DNA of 64,000 bases from DASSFG01 sp035547915. GTDB lineage: Bacteria > Planctomycetota > Planctomycetia > Pirellulales > JAICIG01. Positions 40,786 to 50,109 of the stretch are shown here, one piece after another. The notes below the pieces were generated by a model. That model made no database searches, was not told the DNA's origin, and saw only the letters and a program-made list of their open reading frames with translations. Each line of letters opens with the position of its first letter. Positions within the stretch are counted from its first letter, which is position 1. Made by a program: the position numbers and the translations under genes. The stretch spans positions 193,462 through 257,461 of the forward strand of contig DASZTS010000138.1 in assembly GCA_035547915.1 (NCBI GenBank), given 5' to 3'.

Positions 40786-43700
40786 TGGGCCATGCTACCA
40801 GCGTCCTCGGGCGGCTGACGCTCGCCGTAGAAGCTGTAGAGCACGGGCATCAGGTAGCGCGTCAGAAATAGTGTGGTGATCATGCTACCCACCACCACTA
40901 TGGCCAACGGCTTCTGATTCTGGGCGCCGATCTTCGTTGAGATGGCGGCCGGCAAGAGACCGAAAATGGCCGTCAGGGCGGTCATCATCACCGGCCGAAC
41001 ACGTCGCTCGGCACCTTGCAAGATCGCGTCGCGCAGCGGTAAGCCCTGCACGCGCAATTGATTGAACGACGAAACGAGCAACAGCCCGTCCATGACGGCC
41101 ACTCCAAATATCGAGGCAAAGCCAACGGCTGCCGCGATGCTGAAGTTGGTGCCCGTCAGAAACAGCGCCCATAAGCCACCCAGCGACAACTCGACCACGT
41201 TGAACAGCACCACGATTGCGTCGAGCAGAGAACGGAACGCCAGGTAGAGAAGCATAAAGATCAAAACCAGCGAGACGGGAATGATGACCATCAAGCGCCG
41301 CTCGCCCTCTTCCATCTGCTGAAATTCGCCGCTCCAGTCGACACGGTATCCTTGCGGGATGAGCGGGGCCACACGGGCCTGCGCGTCGGAAACGGCCCCG
41401 GCCAGATCCCGATCGCGCACGCTGAACTTGACGGCCACCATGCGGTTGCCCATTTCGCGCGTGATCATCGACGCCCCCGCTCGCACGAACTGGCCGTCCG
41501 AATCGAGCCCCTCCGAATCGGCGTCCAACGGCGTCACGAGGTCGGCCAGCCGTTCGCGCGGCGACGCGCTGATGTCGAGCGAGGTCGACCTGCTGCCGGT
41601 CAGCGAGGGCAGATCACTGGAAAAACCGATCGACGCGACTTGTTTGCTAGCGCCCGAAAAGGGTGTCGCTCCCGCGCCGCCGGCAAATCCGGCGGTGACT
41701 TGTTGATCCGTCACATCCACCGGGATGTTGAGAATATTCGATTCGTCTTGCCGTAGGCGCTTCGGCCACCGCAGGATGATGTCGAAGGTCTTCTCGCCTT
41801 CGATCATATCAGAGACCTTCTTTCCGCCGATCGCGGCTTCGATGACGTTGTTGACGTCGGCCACGCTGACGTTCCAGAGCGAACACTTGTCGCGGTCGAT
41901 CGGCAACTCCAGGTTGCACTGCCCTTGGATGCGGTAAAGTCCCACATCTTTGACGCCGGGCACGCCGCGCATGGCGGTTACCGCCTGTTGGCCGAGCTTT
42001 TCGAGAGTCTCCAGATCGGGGCCGACAATCTTGACGGAGTTCTCGCCCTGCACGCCCGAGAGTACCTCTAGCACGTTGTCGCGAATGACCTGCGAGAAAT
42101 TCCAATTGACTCCCGGCAGCAGCTCGTCCAACTCGGCACTCAGGGCGCGAATCAGTTCGGGCTTGGTACGCGGCCTCTTCGGCCGAAACGATTTCCACCA
42201 ACCCTCGACCGGCACCGTGGCCGGCCACGTTTCGAACGGTTTCAGCGGCACAAAGAACTCGGAGCTGTAGAACCCGGTCGGATCGGTGCCCGATTCCGGC
42301 CGGCCCAACTGGCAGACGACCGTCTCGACTTCGGGATATTTGCGCATCAGGGCCCGCGCCACGCGCGACCTCTCGGCGTTCTCCTCCAGCGAAACACTGA
42401 CGGGGAAGATTCCGCGAATCCACATATGCCCTTCTTCCAAGGGGGGCATGAACTCGCGACCCAAGTGCGGCAAGAGGCCGATCGTTCCGGCGATGAGCAC
42501 GCTGAAGGTGGCGACGACGAACCAGCGATGGTTGAGACAGAATTGAAGGTTTCGCAGATAGCTGCGTTTCAGATAGCGGACGAGAAAGTTGTCTCGTGTC
42601 GGTTGCAGGTGCCGGAATAAAAGCAGGCATAGCACCGGCGCGATCGTTGCCGACAGCAGCAGCGCACCGCCCAGCGCGAAAGCATACGTTTCGGCCATCG
42701 GACGAAAGAGCTGACCTTCCGGCCCGGTCATCGTGAACAACGGCAAGAGAGCGCAAACCATGATCAAGGTCGAGAACAACAAACTGCGCTCGATTTCGTG
42801 AGCCCCGCGCACGATCCGTTCCGTAATGCTGAATTCGGCATACTTGCCGGTACTCAGAATCCGGTAGATGTTCTCCACCATGATGACCGTCGAGTCGATG
42901 ATGATGCCGAAGTCGACGGCACCGATCGACAACAAGTTGGCCGACTTGCCGCGGGCAAAGAGCACCAAGAAGGCAAAGGCCAACGCCAGAGGCAGATTGA
43001 GGGCAATGATCACGGCGCTGCGTACGTTCGACAGGAACATGAGCAGGATGACCGTGACGAGCACGATACCGACGAGCAGGTTCTCGTGGACCGTTTCGGT
43101 GGTCGTGTTGATCAGATCGGTGCGATCATAATAGATGTCGATCTTGACGCCGGGTGGCAGGCGTCCGGGCGTAGTATTCAACTCCTCGATCTTGGCCTTG
43201 ACGAGTTTGAGCGCTGGGAGCGATTCCGCTCCCTTGCGCAATAAAACCAGGCCTTGAATGGCCTCTTCTTCATCCACCCAGATGCGATTGTTCTCTTGAT
43301 CGACCACCACGCGCCCCTGGCCGTCGCGCAAGGGACGACTGAGGGCCATTTTGCCAAGACGCGTGTGGTAACCGACGACGACGCCCTGGGGGCTTATCTC
43401 GTCGCCGGGGCCCAGCGGACCGCCCTCCACGAGGTGGTCGACACGAACCGGCACGTTGTTGGTCGTACTGACGACGATCTGCCGAAGTTGCCGGAGTCGC
43501 TTTTGCTCCTCCGCGCGCAGGTATTCCCGGGCTTCGACCGGGTCGGAGAGACGCAAGATCCGTTGCATGGGGTCGCGGCCACGACCGATCAATCCCAGTC
43601 CACGCACGACGGCGGCCGTTTCTCCCTGCACCAGGTAATCGCCGCTGACATTGGCGTTGCTGTCGGCGATGGCTTGCTGAAGCGTGGTGAGCGTAATGCC

Positions 43701-44303
43701 ATATTTCTTCAGGCGGTCGGGGTCGGGATGGATCTCATAACGCTTCATGTACCCGCCGAAACTGGTGACATCGACGATGCCTGGGATGCGGCGGAACTCG
43801 CGCTCCAGCGTCCACGTCTGTAGGCTGCGCAGGTCGGTCAACGAATAGACGTTGTTACCGAAGGTGTCTTTCGGGCAGGTGACGGCATATCGCAGGATCT
43901 CGCCGATCGGCGAACGGGGCGAGATCTGCGGTTCGACGTCGGACGGCAACTCGGCGATCAGCATGCGATTGATCACCTCTTGCCGGGCCTTCAAGTAGTC
44001 GATGCCGTACTCGAACTGATTGTTGATGTACGTCAACCCGAACAACGACTTGCTGCGCGTGTACTTGAGACCGGGCATACCCGCCAGGGCGACTTCGAGC
44101 GGGATCGTGACGAGGCGCTCCATCTCCTCTGCCGAACGGCCACGCGATTGCGCGATCACTTCGACAATCGCCGGTGCGGGGTCGGGATACGCTTCCACGT
44201 TGACGTTTACGAAGGCATAGCCGCCGACGGCCGCCAGCGCAATGGCCAACAGAACCACCACGAGCGGATTGCTGACCGACCAGTGGATCAGTTTGGCTAT
44301 CAT
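40782..44303 (-). CDS. Heavy-metal efflux RND permease (CusA/CzcA family)
   Basis: 1173 residues, somewhat longer than the family norm of about 1040. The N-terminus has IHWSVSNPLVVVLLAIALAAVGGYAFVNVNVEAYPDPAPAIVEV in outline, with GRSAEEMERLVTIPLE typical of HME-RND pumps. The proton-relay helix reads AVDFGIIIDSTVIMVENI, the signature of metal-exporting members. Two halves of the fold are visible, and the second ends with VAVMDGLLLVSSFNQLR. An insertion near residues 850-925, rich in Gly and Ser, explains part of the extra length. It exports metal ions, probably copper, silver, zinc or cobalt, using proton motive force. It lies 61 bases downstream of its adaptor. Confidence 0.94.
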   Translation of the reverse strand: MIAKLIHWSVSNPLVVVLLAIALAAVGGYAFVNVNVEAYPDPAPAIVEVIAQSRGRSAEEMERLVTIPLEVALAGMPGLKYTRSKSLFGLTYINNQFEYGIDYLKARQEVINRMLIAELPSDVEPQISPRSPIGEILRYAVTCPKDTFGNNVYSLTDLRSLQTWTLEREFRRIPGIVDVTSFGGYMKRYEIHPDPDRLKKYGITLTTLQQAIADSNANVSGDYLVQGETAAVVRGLGLIGRGRDPMQRILRLSDPVEAREYLRAEEQKRLRQLRQIVVSTTNNVPVRVDHLVEGGPLGPGDEISPQGVVVGYHTRLGKMALSRPLRDGQGRVVVDQENNRIWVDEEEAIQGLVLLRKGAESLPALKLVKAKIEELNTTPGRLPPGVKIDIYYDRTDLINTTTETVHENLLVGIVLVTVILLMFLSNVRSAVIIALNLPLALAFAFLVLFARGKSANLLSIGAVDFGIIIDSTVIMVENIYRILSTGKYAEFSITERIVRGAHEIERSLLFSTLIMVCALLPLFTMTGPEGQLFRPMAETYAFALGGALLLSATIAPVLCLLLFRHLQPTRDNFLVRYLKRSYLRNLQFCLNHRWFVVATFSVLIAGTIGLLPHLGREFMPPLEEGHMWIRGIFPVSVSLEENAERSRVARALMRKYPEVETVVCQLGRPESGTDPTGFYSSEFFVPLKPFETWPATVPVEGWWKSFRPKRPRTKPELIRALSAELDELLPGVNWNFSQVIRDNVLEVLSGVQGENSVKIVGPDLETLEKLGQQAVTAMRGVPGVKDVGLYRIQGQCNLELPIDRDKCSLWNVSVADVNNVIEAAIGGKKVSDMIEGEKTFDIILRWPKRLRQDESNILNIPVDVTDQQVTAGFAGGAGATPFSGASKQVASIGFSSDLPSLTGSRSTSLDISASPRERLADLVTPLDADSEGLDSDGQFVRAGASMITREMGNRMVAVKFSVRDRDLAGAVSDAQARVAPLIPQGYRVDWSGEFQQMEEGERRLMVIIPVSLVLIFMLLYLAFRSLLDAIVVLFNVVELSLGGLWALFLTGTNFSIAAAVGFASIFGVAVMDGLLLVSSFNQLRVQGLPLRDAILQGAERRVRPVMMTALTAIFGLLPAAISTKIGAQNQKPLAIVVVGSMITTLFLTRYLMPVLYSFYGERQPPEDAGSMAH

Positions 44304-44364
44304 GCTTGCTCTCCCGACCGCTCACTTGCCGAGACGGTTCCCCGGCGACTTCGTAACGGAAACT

Positions 44365-45723
44365 TCACTTCTGTTGCGTGAGCGCCGCCTTCAGCTCGAG
44401 CGCGCCCGCCGCCACGACTTCCTCTCCCTCGTGCAATTCTTCGTACCCGCTTTCGCGCTCGGCCTCGCTCAGCGCACTGTGGATACGGACGACGTCGTGG
44501 TACCGTCGGGCGACGAGCACCCGACGGGCCACGTAGCGAAAGTGCTCGTCGTCGACCCGCACGAGTACCACGCTTTCGTTGCCGTCTTCGACGAGGGCAC
44601 GCGTGGGAATTTCGACAATGTCGGGGTGCTCGGGGATCTCGATCGCCGCCTTGATGAATTGGCCCGCGAAGAGTCCGCCGCGCGGGTTCTCGATCTTGCC
44701 AAAGATCAACGCCACGTGTTCATACGGATCGATGACGTCGCCCACCCGATCGACATAGCCGGAAATCGGAGCCATGCCGGGCATCGAATTGACCGTGATC
44801 GTCCAGGGAATGGGCCGCGGGACCTGTTCGAGGTATCGCAACTCTTCTTCGTAGACACGGGCCACCACCACGAGCCTGGACAGATCGGCGATTTTGAACA
44901 AGTCGGCGTCCGTGTCGACAATGTCCCCTTCTACCACGTTCTTCTCGACAATCGTCCCATCGCGCGGTGCGACGATGGCGACCCGCGCCCACTCGTTCTC
45001 CATCGGAATGTTGCGGCCGCCCTGTTCCTTGTGCAACCGCTCTGCCTCCCCCGCAACTTTTTCGATCTCCTGTGGTGTCAGCCGCCAGCTCAGAAGCGTC
45101 ATACGGGCCTTCTCGACGGCGATCTCGTCCTGTTCGACCGTTTGCTCAGCCTCGCGTAGCGATCGCGGCGGTATCGTGCCTTCTTTGTCCATCTGTCGAT
45201 ACAGCTTGAGGTTTTGCCGATCGACGCGCAGGCGGATCAAGGAGGAAACCAGTTCGCTCTTCTTCTCGCCCAACTCCTTGCTCCATAGCACGCCCAATTC
45301 GCGCCCTTTGAGCACGCGGTCCATAAAACTGATGTCGCGCATGGTCTTTACGGTTTCGGTCGACAGCGCGGCGTTGGGCTCCTCGATCTGGGACAGTTCG
45401 ATTATCTGGCCGGGAAATCGGGCATGGACGTGCATCAACCCATCGGGGTCGAAGTTGAGCTGCCCACGCAACTCAAGTTTTCGAGGCCGGGTCGGACGCG
45501 TCACCTTCGCCGTCCGGATTCCGTTCAGCTCGACGACGCGCGGCAGCACTTCGATGTAGGGAGAGACCTGCGCCGCATCGATGGCCACCGTCTCTTGTGC
45601 TGCGTGGCCGTGTGAACGGTCAGACCAGAGTCGAGCCAGACGAGGCCAGGCGAGGACAATGGCCACGCCGCAGACCGCCACCAGCACAACGCTGAAAAGA
45701 ATGCCCAGAACGCGCTTTCTCAT
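44365..45723 (-). CDS. RND periplasmic adaptor protein (CusB/HlyD type)
   Basis: 452 residues with an N-terminal membrane anchor (VLGILFSVVLVAVCGVAIVLA). The barrel and lipoyl halves are visible (LELRGQLNFDPDGLMHVHARF and WARVAIVAPRDGTIVEKNVVEG) around a helical hairpin. The C-terminal part has DLSRLVVVARVYEEEL and ALVEDGNESVVLVRVDDEHF, typical of membrane-fusion proteins. It bridges the RND permease to the outer-membrane channel. Its gene precedes the permease and is divergent from the TolC-like gene, so one intergenic region likely controls all parts of the pump. Confidence 0.92.
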   Translation of the reverse strand: MRKRVLGILFSVVLVAVCGVAIVLAWPRLARLWSDRSHGHAAQETVAIDAAQVSPYIEVLPRVVELNGIRTAKVTRPTRPRKLELRGQLNFDPDGLMHVHARFPGQIIELSQIEEPNAALSTETVKTMRDISFMDRVLKGRELGVLWSKELGEKKSELVSSLIRLRVDRQNLKLYRQMDKEGTIPPRSLREAEQTVEQDEIAVEKARMTLLSWRLTPQEIEKVAGEAERLHKEQGGRNIPMENEWARVAIVAPRDGTIVEKNVVEGDIVDTDADLFKIADLSRLVVVARVYEEELRYLEQVPRPIPWTITVNSMPGMAPISGYVDRVGDVIDPYEHVALIFGKIENPRGGLFAGQFIKAAIEIPEHPDIVEIPTRALVEDGNESVVLVRVDDEHFRYVARRVLVARRYHDVVRIHSALSEAERESGYEELHEGEEVVAAGALELKAALTQQK

Positions 45724-46234
45724 AGAACCGCCGGACGTCGCTGTCCGCCTCGCTGGGTTTCCGCCGCGGCGGCTGGATGAGCAAGCCGCTACCGTTGTGC
45801 TGGATTCGCCTGTGGCCGCGTCCCGGTACGATTAGGGCGTGATGCGTTGTAGCGGTGAAGATGGAGTGAGCAAGCGCGCCCGGAAAACGTTGCCTTTCCC
45901 TAAACCTACAACCGTCCTGGGATTGGGGCAAGCGAGCGACCGGTCCGCCGAGCAGCTTGACAGGAACTTTACAGCGGCTGACAGAACCGTGAAGCCGGAG
46001 CGCCGTGGGCGAAAAATCGGCGGTGAAACGCCGATTTTTGTGAAGCTCGATCCGGTTTTGTCGGTTGCTCTTGAGCTTTCTCGCGTTTCGGCCCGCGTCA
46101 GCCAAAACTTGAAGATTTTTCTGCGGAGGAGCAAACGTCGCCCATAGGCCATAAATCGCTCAACCCGTCTTATCGCAGCAACCGATAAGTCTGCCGCACT
46201 GTGCAGATATTTTGACGAGGGTGAGTAAGTACCT
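45724..46234. other. Divergent regulatory region of the RND efflux locus
   Basis: This 511-base interval separates the adaptor gene from the TolC-like gene and should hold promoters for both. A copy of the palindromic element occupies 45972-46072. No metal-regulator operator could be recognised by eye, and no regulator gene is adjacent. Confidence 0.4.
45972..46072 (-). repeat. TTAGAG palindromic element, copy F
   Basis: Reverse-oriented copy with ends AGCGGCTGACAGAACC and GGTTTTGTCGGTTGCTCTT. The central hairpin is perfect over ten pairs (AAAAATCGGC/GCCGATTTTT, 46012-46039), again with A/T tails on both sides. Unlike the other copies it sits between divergent genes. Confidence 0.87.
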
Positions 46235-48154
46235 TTGGCACCCGGGCCCCCCTCCCGCTACCGACAACCGTGTCGGCCGCGCGCTCTTTCCGCGAGCGCC
46301 GCGGTGATTACGCTGCTTTGCGCGCTGGCGCCGTGCCTCACCGGATGTCAGACGACTTGGCGCCGGGGTAGCACCGACGAAGCCGCCTCGCCAACGAAAG
46401 CACCTGAATCGGCGAGTTCCCCATCGACTCGGGCGCCGAGCAATGCTCCATTTCCACAGCCGCCAGTCGGGGGAGGTCCCGCGCAAGGTCAGACAGATTC
46501 ACGGGTTCTAACATCCCCGCCGGGGCCGGTCTTGCAAGCGGCCCGCGCAAGACTGCCGACCGCGACTGGGCCACAGGGACAGAGATACAAAACCGTGGCC
46601 GGCCAACGCGGTCCGGGGCCCGCGGGAGACCGCAGTCGACCGCCGGCCGATGACGACGATCCGGGCGAAGGCGTCTATGGCCGTCGCCTGAACCTGCCGG
46701 CGACGATCCCCGGTGCGCAGGCTCCGCAAATCCACCTGCCGGCCTATGATCCGGAACATCCGGAGGCCCGCAATCATATCGTGGACCTGCTCTTTCCCGA
46801 CTTGCCCAAGATGTGGCCTTTGCAACTGCCCAAACCGACCGCGGATCGCCCGGCGATGAGCTTGCGCGATCTGCAGGAATTGGCGCTGCAATACAACCCC
46901 GCGATGATCCAGACCCGGGCCAATGTGAATTCGATTCTGGGCGACGCCATCCAGGCGGGAACCTATCCTAACCCCATGTTCGGTTACGAGGCCGATACGG
47001 TCGGTTCATCGTTGAATCGAAATTATCAGGGCGTCTATTTCTCGCAGTGGGTCGTCACGGCCAACAAGCTCGGGTTGGCGCAAACAGTGGCCAATGTCGA
47101 CGTGATGAATGCGCAACTACAAGTGCGCAAGATGCGGTTTGAGGTATTGTCGCAGGTCAAGGCTGCCTACTTCGCGCTCCTCGTGGCCGAGGAGAATCTG
47201 ATCGTCAGCGACGCGTTCGTACGGCTCGTGGAAGAGGTGTACCGCATCAAACGGTCACGGGCCAAGGGAGACGCGGCGCCCTATGAGCCGGCGCAGTTGC
47301 GAGGCCTTGCGAACCTGGCCCGTACTCGGCTGATCAAGGCCCGGAACAATTACGTGGCCGCCTGGAAAACACTCGCTGCCAGGCTCGGTTTGCCCGAGAT
47401 GCCCCCTACGGCGGTCCACGGACGCGCCGACATGCCCGTTCCGGTCGTCACCTACGAAGCCGCGCTGCGCCGCATGCTCAGCGTCCATCCGGACATCATC
47501 GTGGGGCGAAACATGCAGGTGAAGGCTCGCAATGCGCTTAAGCTCGAAGAAGTAAGACCCATCCCCGATGTGTTCGTGTACGGAACCTTCCAAAAAGATT
47601 TCACGACTCCTGGGGCGCGTTCGACCAGTTACAACACCCAGGTCGGAGTGCCGCTGCCGCTCTGGAACCGTAATCGGGGCAATATCCTCAGTGCGCAGGG
47701 CGACCTGGGACAGGCCGTGCAGCAGCGCCGACGGGCGCAGGTCGAATTGACAGAGAAGCTGGCCGGCACCTTCGCGCTGTACGAAACGAACCGTTTTCAA
47801 CTCCAGATGTTCACGGACCACGTGTTGCCCGACTACGCCCGCGCCTTTCGCGGCACGTATGAGAGGCACAATACGGAACCCAACCAGGTGGGCTTCGAAG
47901 ACGTGATCGTGGTGTTGCAGAACCTGCAAGATGCCGTCGCGGACTATATCGATGCACTCGGCGGGCAATGGTCGACGGTGGCCGATTTGGCGAATTTGAT
48001 GCAGACCGAAACCTTGGAGGAAATGAATGCGATCGGCGGCGGCCAATCGGCGCCGGGGCCCCAACCGATACCGCCGCCCGGACCGGAACGAGTGCCGCTC
48101 CCTCCGGCCGAACAGCGCCCGCCCCTGCCACAGCGACAAGGAGCACGCCGATGA
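46235..48154 (+). CDS. TolC/CzcC-family outer-membrane efflux channel
   Basis: 639 residues from a TTG at 46235; an in-frame stop lies just upstream and no ATG is available near the signal. The N-terminus has Arg-rich PCRPRALS, then AAVITLLCALAPCLTGC, a lipoprotein signal with lipobox LTGC. A Pro/Gly-rich linker of about 130 residues follows, then two OEP repeats; the first has YNPAMIQTRANVNSILGDA and TYPNPMFGYE, typical of CzcC-like channels. The C-terminal tail is Pro-rich. It forms the outer-membrane exit of the RND pump. It is coupled to the next gene by an ATGA overlap. Confidence 0.88.
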   Translation: MAPGPPSRYRQPCRPRALSASAAVITLLCALAPCLTGCQTTWRRGSTDEAASPTKAPESASSPSTRAPSNAPFPQPPVGGGPAQGQTDSRVLTSPPGPVLQAARARLPTATGPQGQRYKTVAGQRGPGPAGDRSRPPADDDDPGEGVYGRRLNLPATIPGAQAPQIHLPAYDPEHPEARNHIVDLLFPDLPKMWPLQLPKPTADRPAMSLRDLQELALQYNPAMIQTRANVNSILGDAIQAGTYPNPMFGYEADTVGSSLNRNYQGVYFSQWVVTANKLGLAQTVANVDVMNAQLQVRKMRFEVLSQVKAAYFALLVAEENLIVSDAFVRLVEEVYRIKRSRAKGDAAPYEPAQLRGLANLARTRLIKARNNYVAAWKTLAARLGLPEMPPTAVHGRADMPVPVVTYEAALRRMLSVHPDIIVGRNMQVKARNALKLEEVRPIPDVFVYGTFQKDFTTPGARSTSYNTQVGVPLPLWNRNRGNILSAQGDLGQAVQQRRRAQVELTEKLAGTFALYETNRFQLQMFTDHVLPDYARAFRGTYERHNTEPNQVGFEDVIVVLQNLQDAVADYIDALGGQWSTVADLANLMQTETLEEMNAIGGGQSAPGPQPIPPPGPERVPLPPAEQRPPLPQRQGARR

Positions 48155-49539
48155 ACCGCCTCCTGTCGTCGCCAAGCCGAGCCACGGCGGTTTTGCCGAT
48201 CGCCCTCGCTCTGTTGTGGATGCTGACCGAGGCCGCCTTTGCGGCGCCCCCGGCGAACGGCCAAGTGCGGTTTGCCTCAGCGCCGCAAGTCGTGGAGGAA
48301 ACGGCGCTGGAAACCCCAGCAGGAAAGTCGCCGTTCACAAACGACATGGACGACGGCAGCGAACTCTCATTCCGCACACCAGCACCGATCGAACAGTATC
48401 TCGGTGCTGTGCCGCCGCCCGATCCTCCGCCGCCGCAATGGGGTTCACTCGATCAGCCGCTCCCGCAGCCACCCGAAATCCCGACCTACAACTATCTGAT
48501 ATCTGCGCCGCCGCGCGGTGCGATCCAGCCATGGCCCAAGCCCTACGAACGTCCCATCGACGATCCGGATCAGTTGCTGTTCGACCACGACCGTATGAAC
48601 ATGCCGATCGACCTCTATCGGCCCGACGGTCTGGCGCCACCCGGCGTCACGGGCGACCATACGCTCAAGACCGGCCGCGCGCTGTTTAGCTATCGCTATA
48701 GTGTCGTCGGCTATCAAGCCAGCCTGATCGGCACTCACTTGGCCACGGCCGGTCGCGTGTTGCAGCAGTTCAACAACGCACCTCAGCAAATGTACAAACA
48801 ACAACACCTCATGTTACTGGAGTACGCGCCCACCGACGACCTGACGATGATGGCGCAACTGCCGATCCAGGAAAACAGCATCAACTACCTGACCAGCGCT
48901 GGGAACACCGTTCATGATGCCAATACGCAGATCGGCGACATCTCGCTCTGGGCGCTCTACGTCCTCAAACGTTGGAAGAACCAACAGATCCACGCCAATT
49001 TCGGCATGAGCATACCCACGAACCTGGTCCAGACCGACAATCAGTTTTCTGTACCTGGCTCCGTGCACCTCTCCTACCCCATCCGCATCGGTTCGGGGAG
49101 CTACGAATTGCTGCCTGGCCTCACGTACCGCGGCCAGACCGAGAATTGGACCTGGGGCGTCCAATCGATTACCACGATTCCCCTAGGCTTCAATCGCTAT
49201 CACTACGAGTTGGGTAACCAGGTTGACGTCAACGCTTGGGGTTTTCGGCGTCTCAGCCAACGCTTTGCCGCCTCGGCACGCCTGCACGGCATGGCATGGG
49301 GCAATATCCGCGGCATGGATCCCAATCTCACTCCCACGCTCGTCGAAACCAACGCTCCGAGCCTGCAAGGCGGCACGCGCGTCGACTTACTCTTTGGCGG
49401 ACAGTTCTACATCCCGTGGGTGCGCGTACCAGGCAACTGGTTCTCGATCGAATCCGGTTTTCCCATCTACCAGAACCTCCACGGCCCCCAACCCCGCGCC
49501 ACATGGCTCTTATACGGCGGCTGGAATATGATGTGGTAA
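48151..49539 (+). CDS. Putative outer-membrane beta-barrel protein of the efflux locus
   Basis: The ATG at 48151 overlaps the TolC-like stop (ATGA) and gives 462 residues; a longer in-frame extension lies within the TolC gene. A signal peptide is clear (AVLPIALALLWMLTEAAFA). After a Pro-rich region, residues from about 170 alternate in strand-like pattern (LMLLEYAPTDDLTMMAQLPI, SYELLPGLTYRGQTENWTWG) and end in LLYGGWNMMW, a terminal aromatic as in barrel proteins. It resembles the phenol-degradation MetA-type transporters and proteins seen beside planctomycete metal pumps. A fourth component or metal-binding porin is inferred from context. Confidence 0.75.
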   Translation: MNRLLSSPSRATAVLPIALALLWMLTEAAFAAPPANGQVRFASAPQVVEETALETPAGKSPFTNDMDDGSELSFRTPAPIEQYLGAVPPPDPPPPQWGSLDQPLPQPPEIPTYNYLISAPPRGAIQPWPKPYERPIDDPDQLLFDHDRMNMPIDLYRPDGLAPPGVTGDHTLKTGRALFSYRYSVVGYQASLIGTHLATAGRVLQQFNNAPQQMYKQQHLMLLEYAPTDDLTMMAQLPIQENSINYLTSAGNTVHDANTQIGDISLWALYVLKRWKNQQIHANFGMSIPTNLVQTDNQFSVPGSVHLSYPIRIGSGSYELLPGLTYRGQTENWTWGVQSITTIPLGFNRYHYELGNQVDVNAWGFRRLSQRFAASARLHGMAWGNIRGMDPNLTPTLVETNAPSLQGGTRVDLLFGGQFYIPWVRVPGNWFSIESGFPIYQNLHGPQPRATWLLYGGWNMMW

Positions 49540-49550
49540 GACGTTCCCTG

Positions 49551-49569
49551 CCCGCACGGTGGTCACCCA
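49551..49569. repeat. 19-base near-copy of the tRNA-Leu 3' half
   Basis: CCCGCACGGTGGTCACCCA matches 49741-49759 (inside tRNA-Leu) with one difference (C for T), exactly 190 bases apart in the same orientation. The interval holds a group II intron domain V and a terminator. Confidence 0.6.
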
Positions 49570-49618
49570 TTGGTAGGTCTCGGTAGCACACTGGCTCCGT
49601 TTCCGGAGGCTTGCTTTC

Positions 49619-49650
49619 AAACCGGACGTGCAGATTTCCCGCATCCGGCT
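49619..49650 (-). mobile_element. Group II intron remnant: domain V
   Basis: On the minus strand the sequence is AGCCGGATGCGGG then AAATCTGCACGTCCGGTTT. It folds as domain V: lower stem AGCCGGA/TCCGGTT with the catalytic AGC triad, a two-base CG bulge, upper stem TGCGG/TCTGCA and a GAAA loop. Downstream bases (to about 49570) could be domain VI. No reverse transcriptase frame remains nearby, so this is the 3' end of a decayed or deleted intron. Confidence 0.72.
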
Positions 49651-49676
49651 TACCGATGGTCTTCTCATGCGCTACT

Positions 49677-49710
49677 GAGGCGCGGCTGTTTGGCCGCGCC
49701 TCATTTTTTT
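49677..49710 (+). terminator. Rho-independent terminator
   Basis: GAGGCGCGGC and GCCGCGCCTC form a perfect 10-bp stem with a short loop, followed by ATTTTTTT. It lies on the plus strand after the TolC/barrel genes, about 140 bases past the last stop. It would also insulate the tRNA-Leu gene on the opposite strand. Confidence 0.82.
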
Positions 49711-49720
49711 CCTAACCCAT

Positions 49721-49806
49721 TGGCCGAAGCGGGGATCGAACCCGCACGGTGGTTACCCACCACAGGATTTTAAGTCCTGTGCGTCTGCCAGTTCCGCCAT
49801 TCGGCC
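49721..49806 (-). tRNA. tRNA-Leu (UAA)
   Basis: The minus strand gives acceptor GGCCGAA/TTCGGCC, anticodon stem CAGGA/TCCTG around loop CTTAAAA (anticodon TAA), a long variable arm as expected for class II tRNA (TGGTGGGTAACCACCG) and T-arm GCGGGTTCGATCCCCGC. CCA is not encoded. Length 86 bases. Confidence 0.95.
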
Positions 49807-50109
49807 TTTTACGTGTTTTTCAGCGTTTTTTCGTCGTTTGGCCTCTTGCCTTGTACAGAATGATCTTGAGGGTTGGGTTGCTGCACAGAATATAGCCGGA
49901 GGCATTTGCCGTGGCCAGAACGCCGAAGCCGTGGTGGTTCTCGCAGGTCATGCGACGCGCGGCAGCACGGGCGGTACAATAGCGGGGAAGGACCCTGACA
50001 TGGAAAATATCTCTGACCAGCCCCGACCCGGAAGTGCTCGCACGGGTTCGGAAACGCGTCGAGGAGTCGAAGGGCGGAGTGTTCTTCGTCGTTGGTCAAG
50101 TCAAACCCT
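49807..50109. other. Intergenic stretch, possible remnant frame
   Basis: No convincing gene. A short plus-strand frame near 50025-50113 reads VLARVRKRVEESKGGVFFVV before ending at a TAG that belongs to the 75-bp repeat. It may be the rest of a truncated gene. Confidence 0.3.

Noticed and set aside
40869..44303. Multidrug (HAE-type) RND pump
   Set aside because: The proton-relay helix and neighbouring CzcC-type channel fit heavy-metal pumps better than AcrB-type drug pumps.
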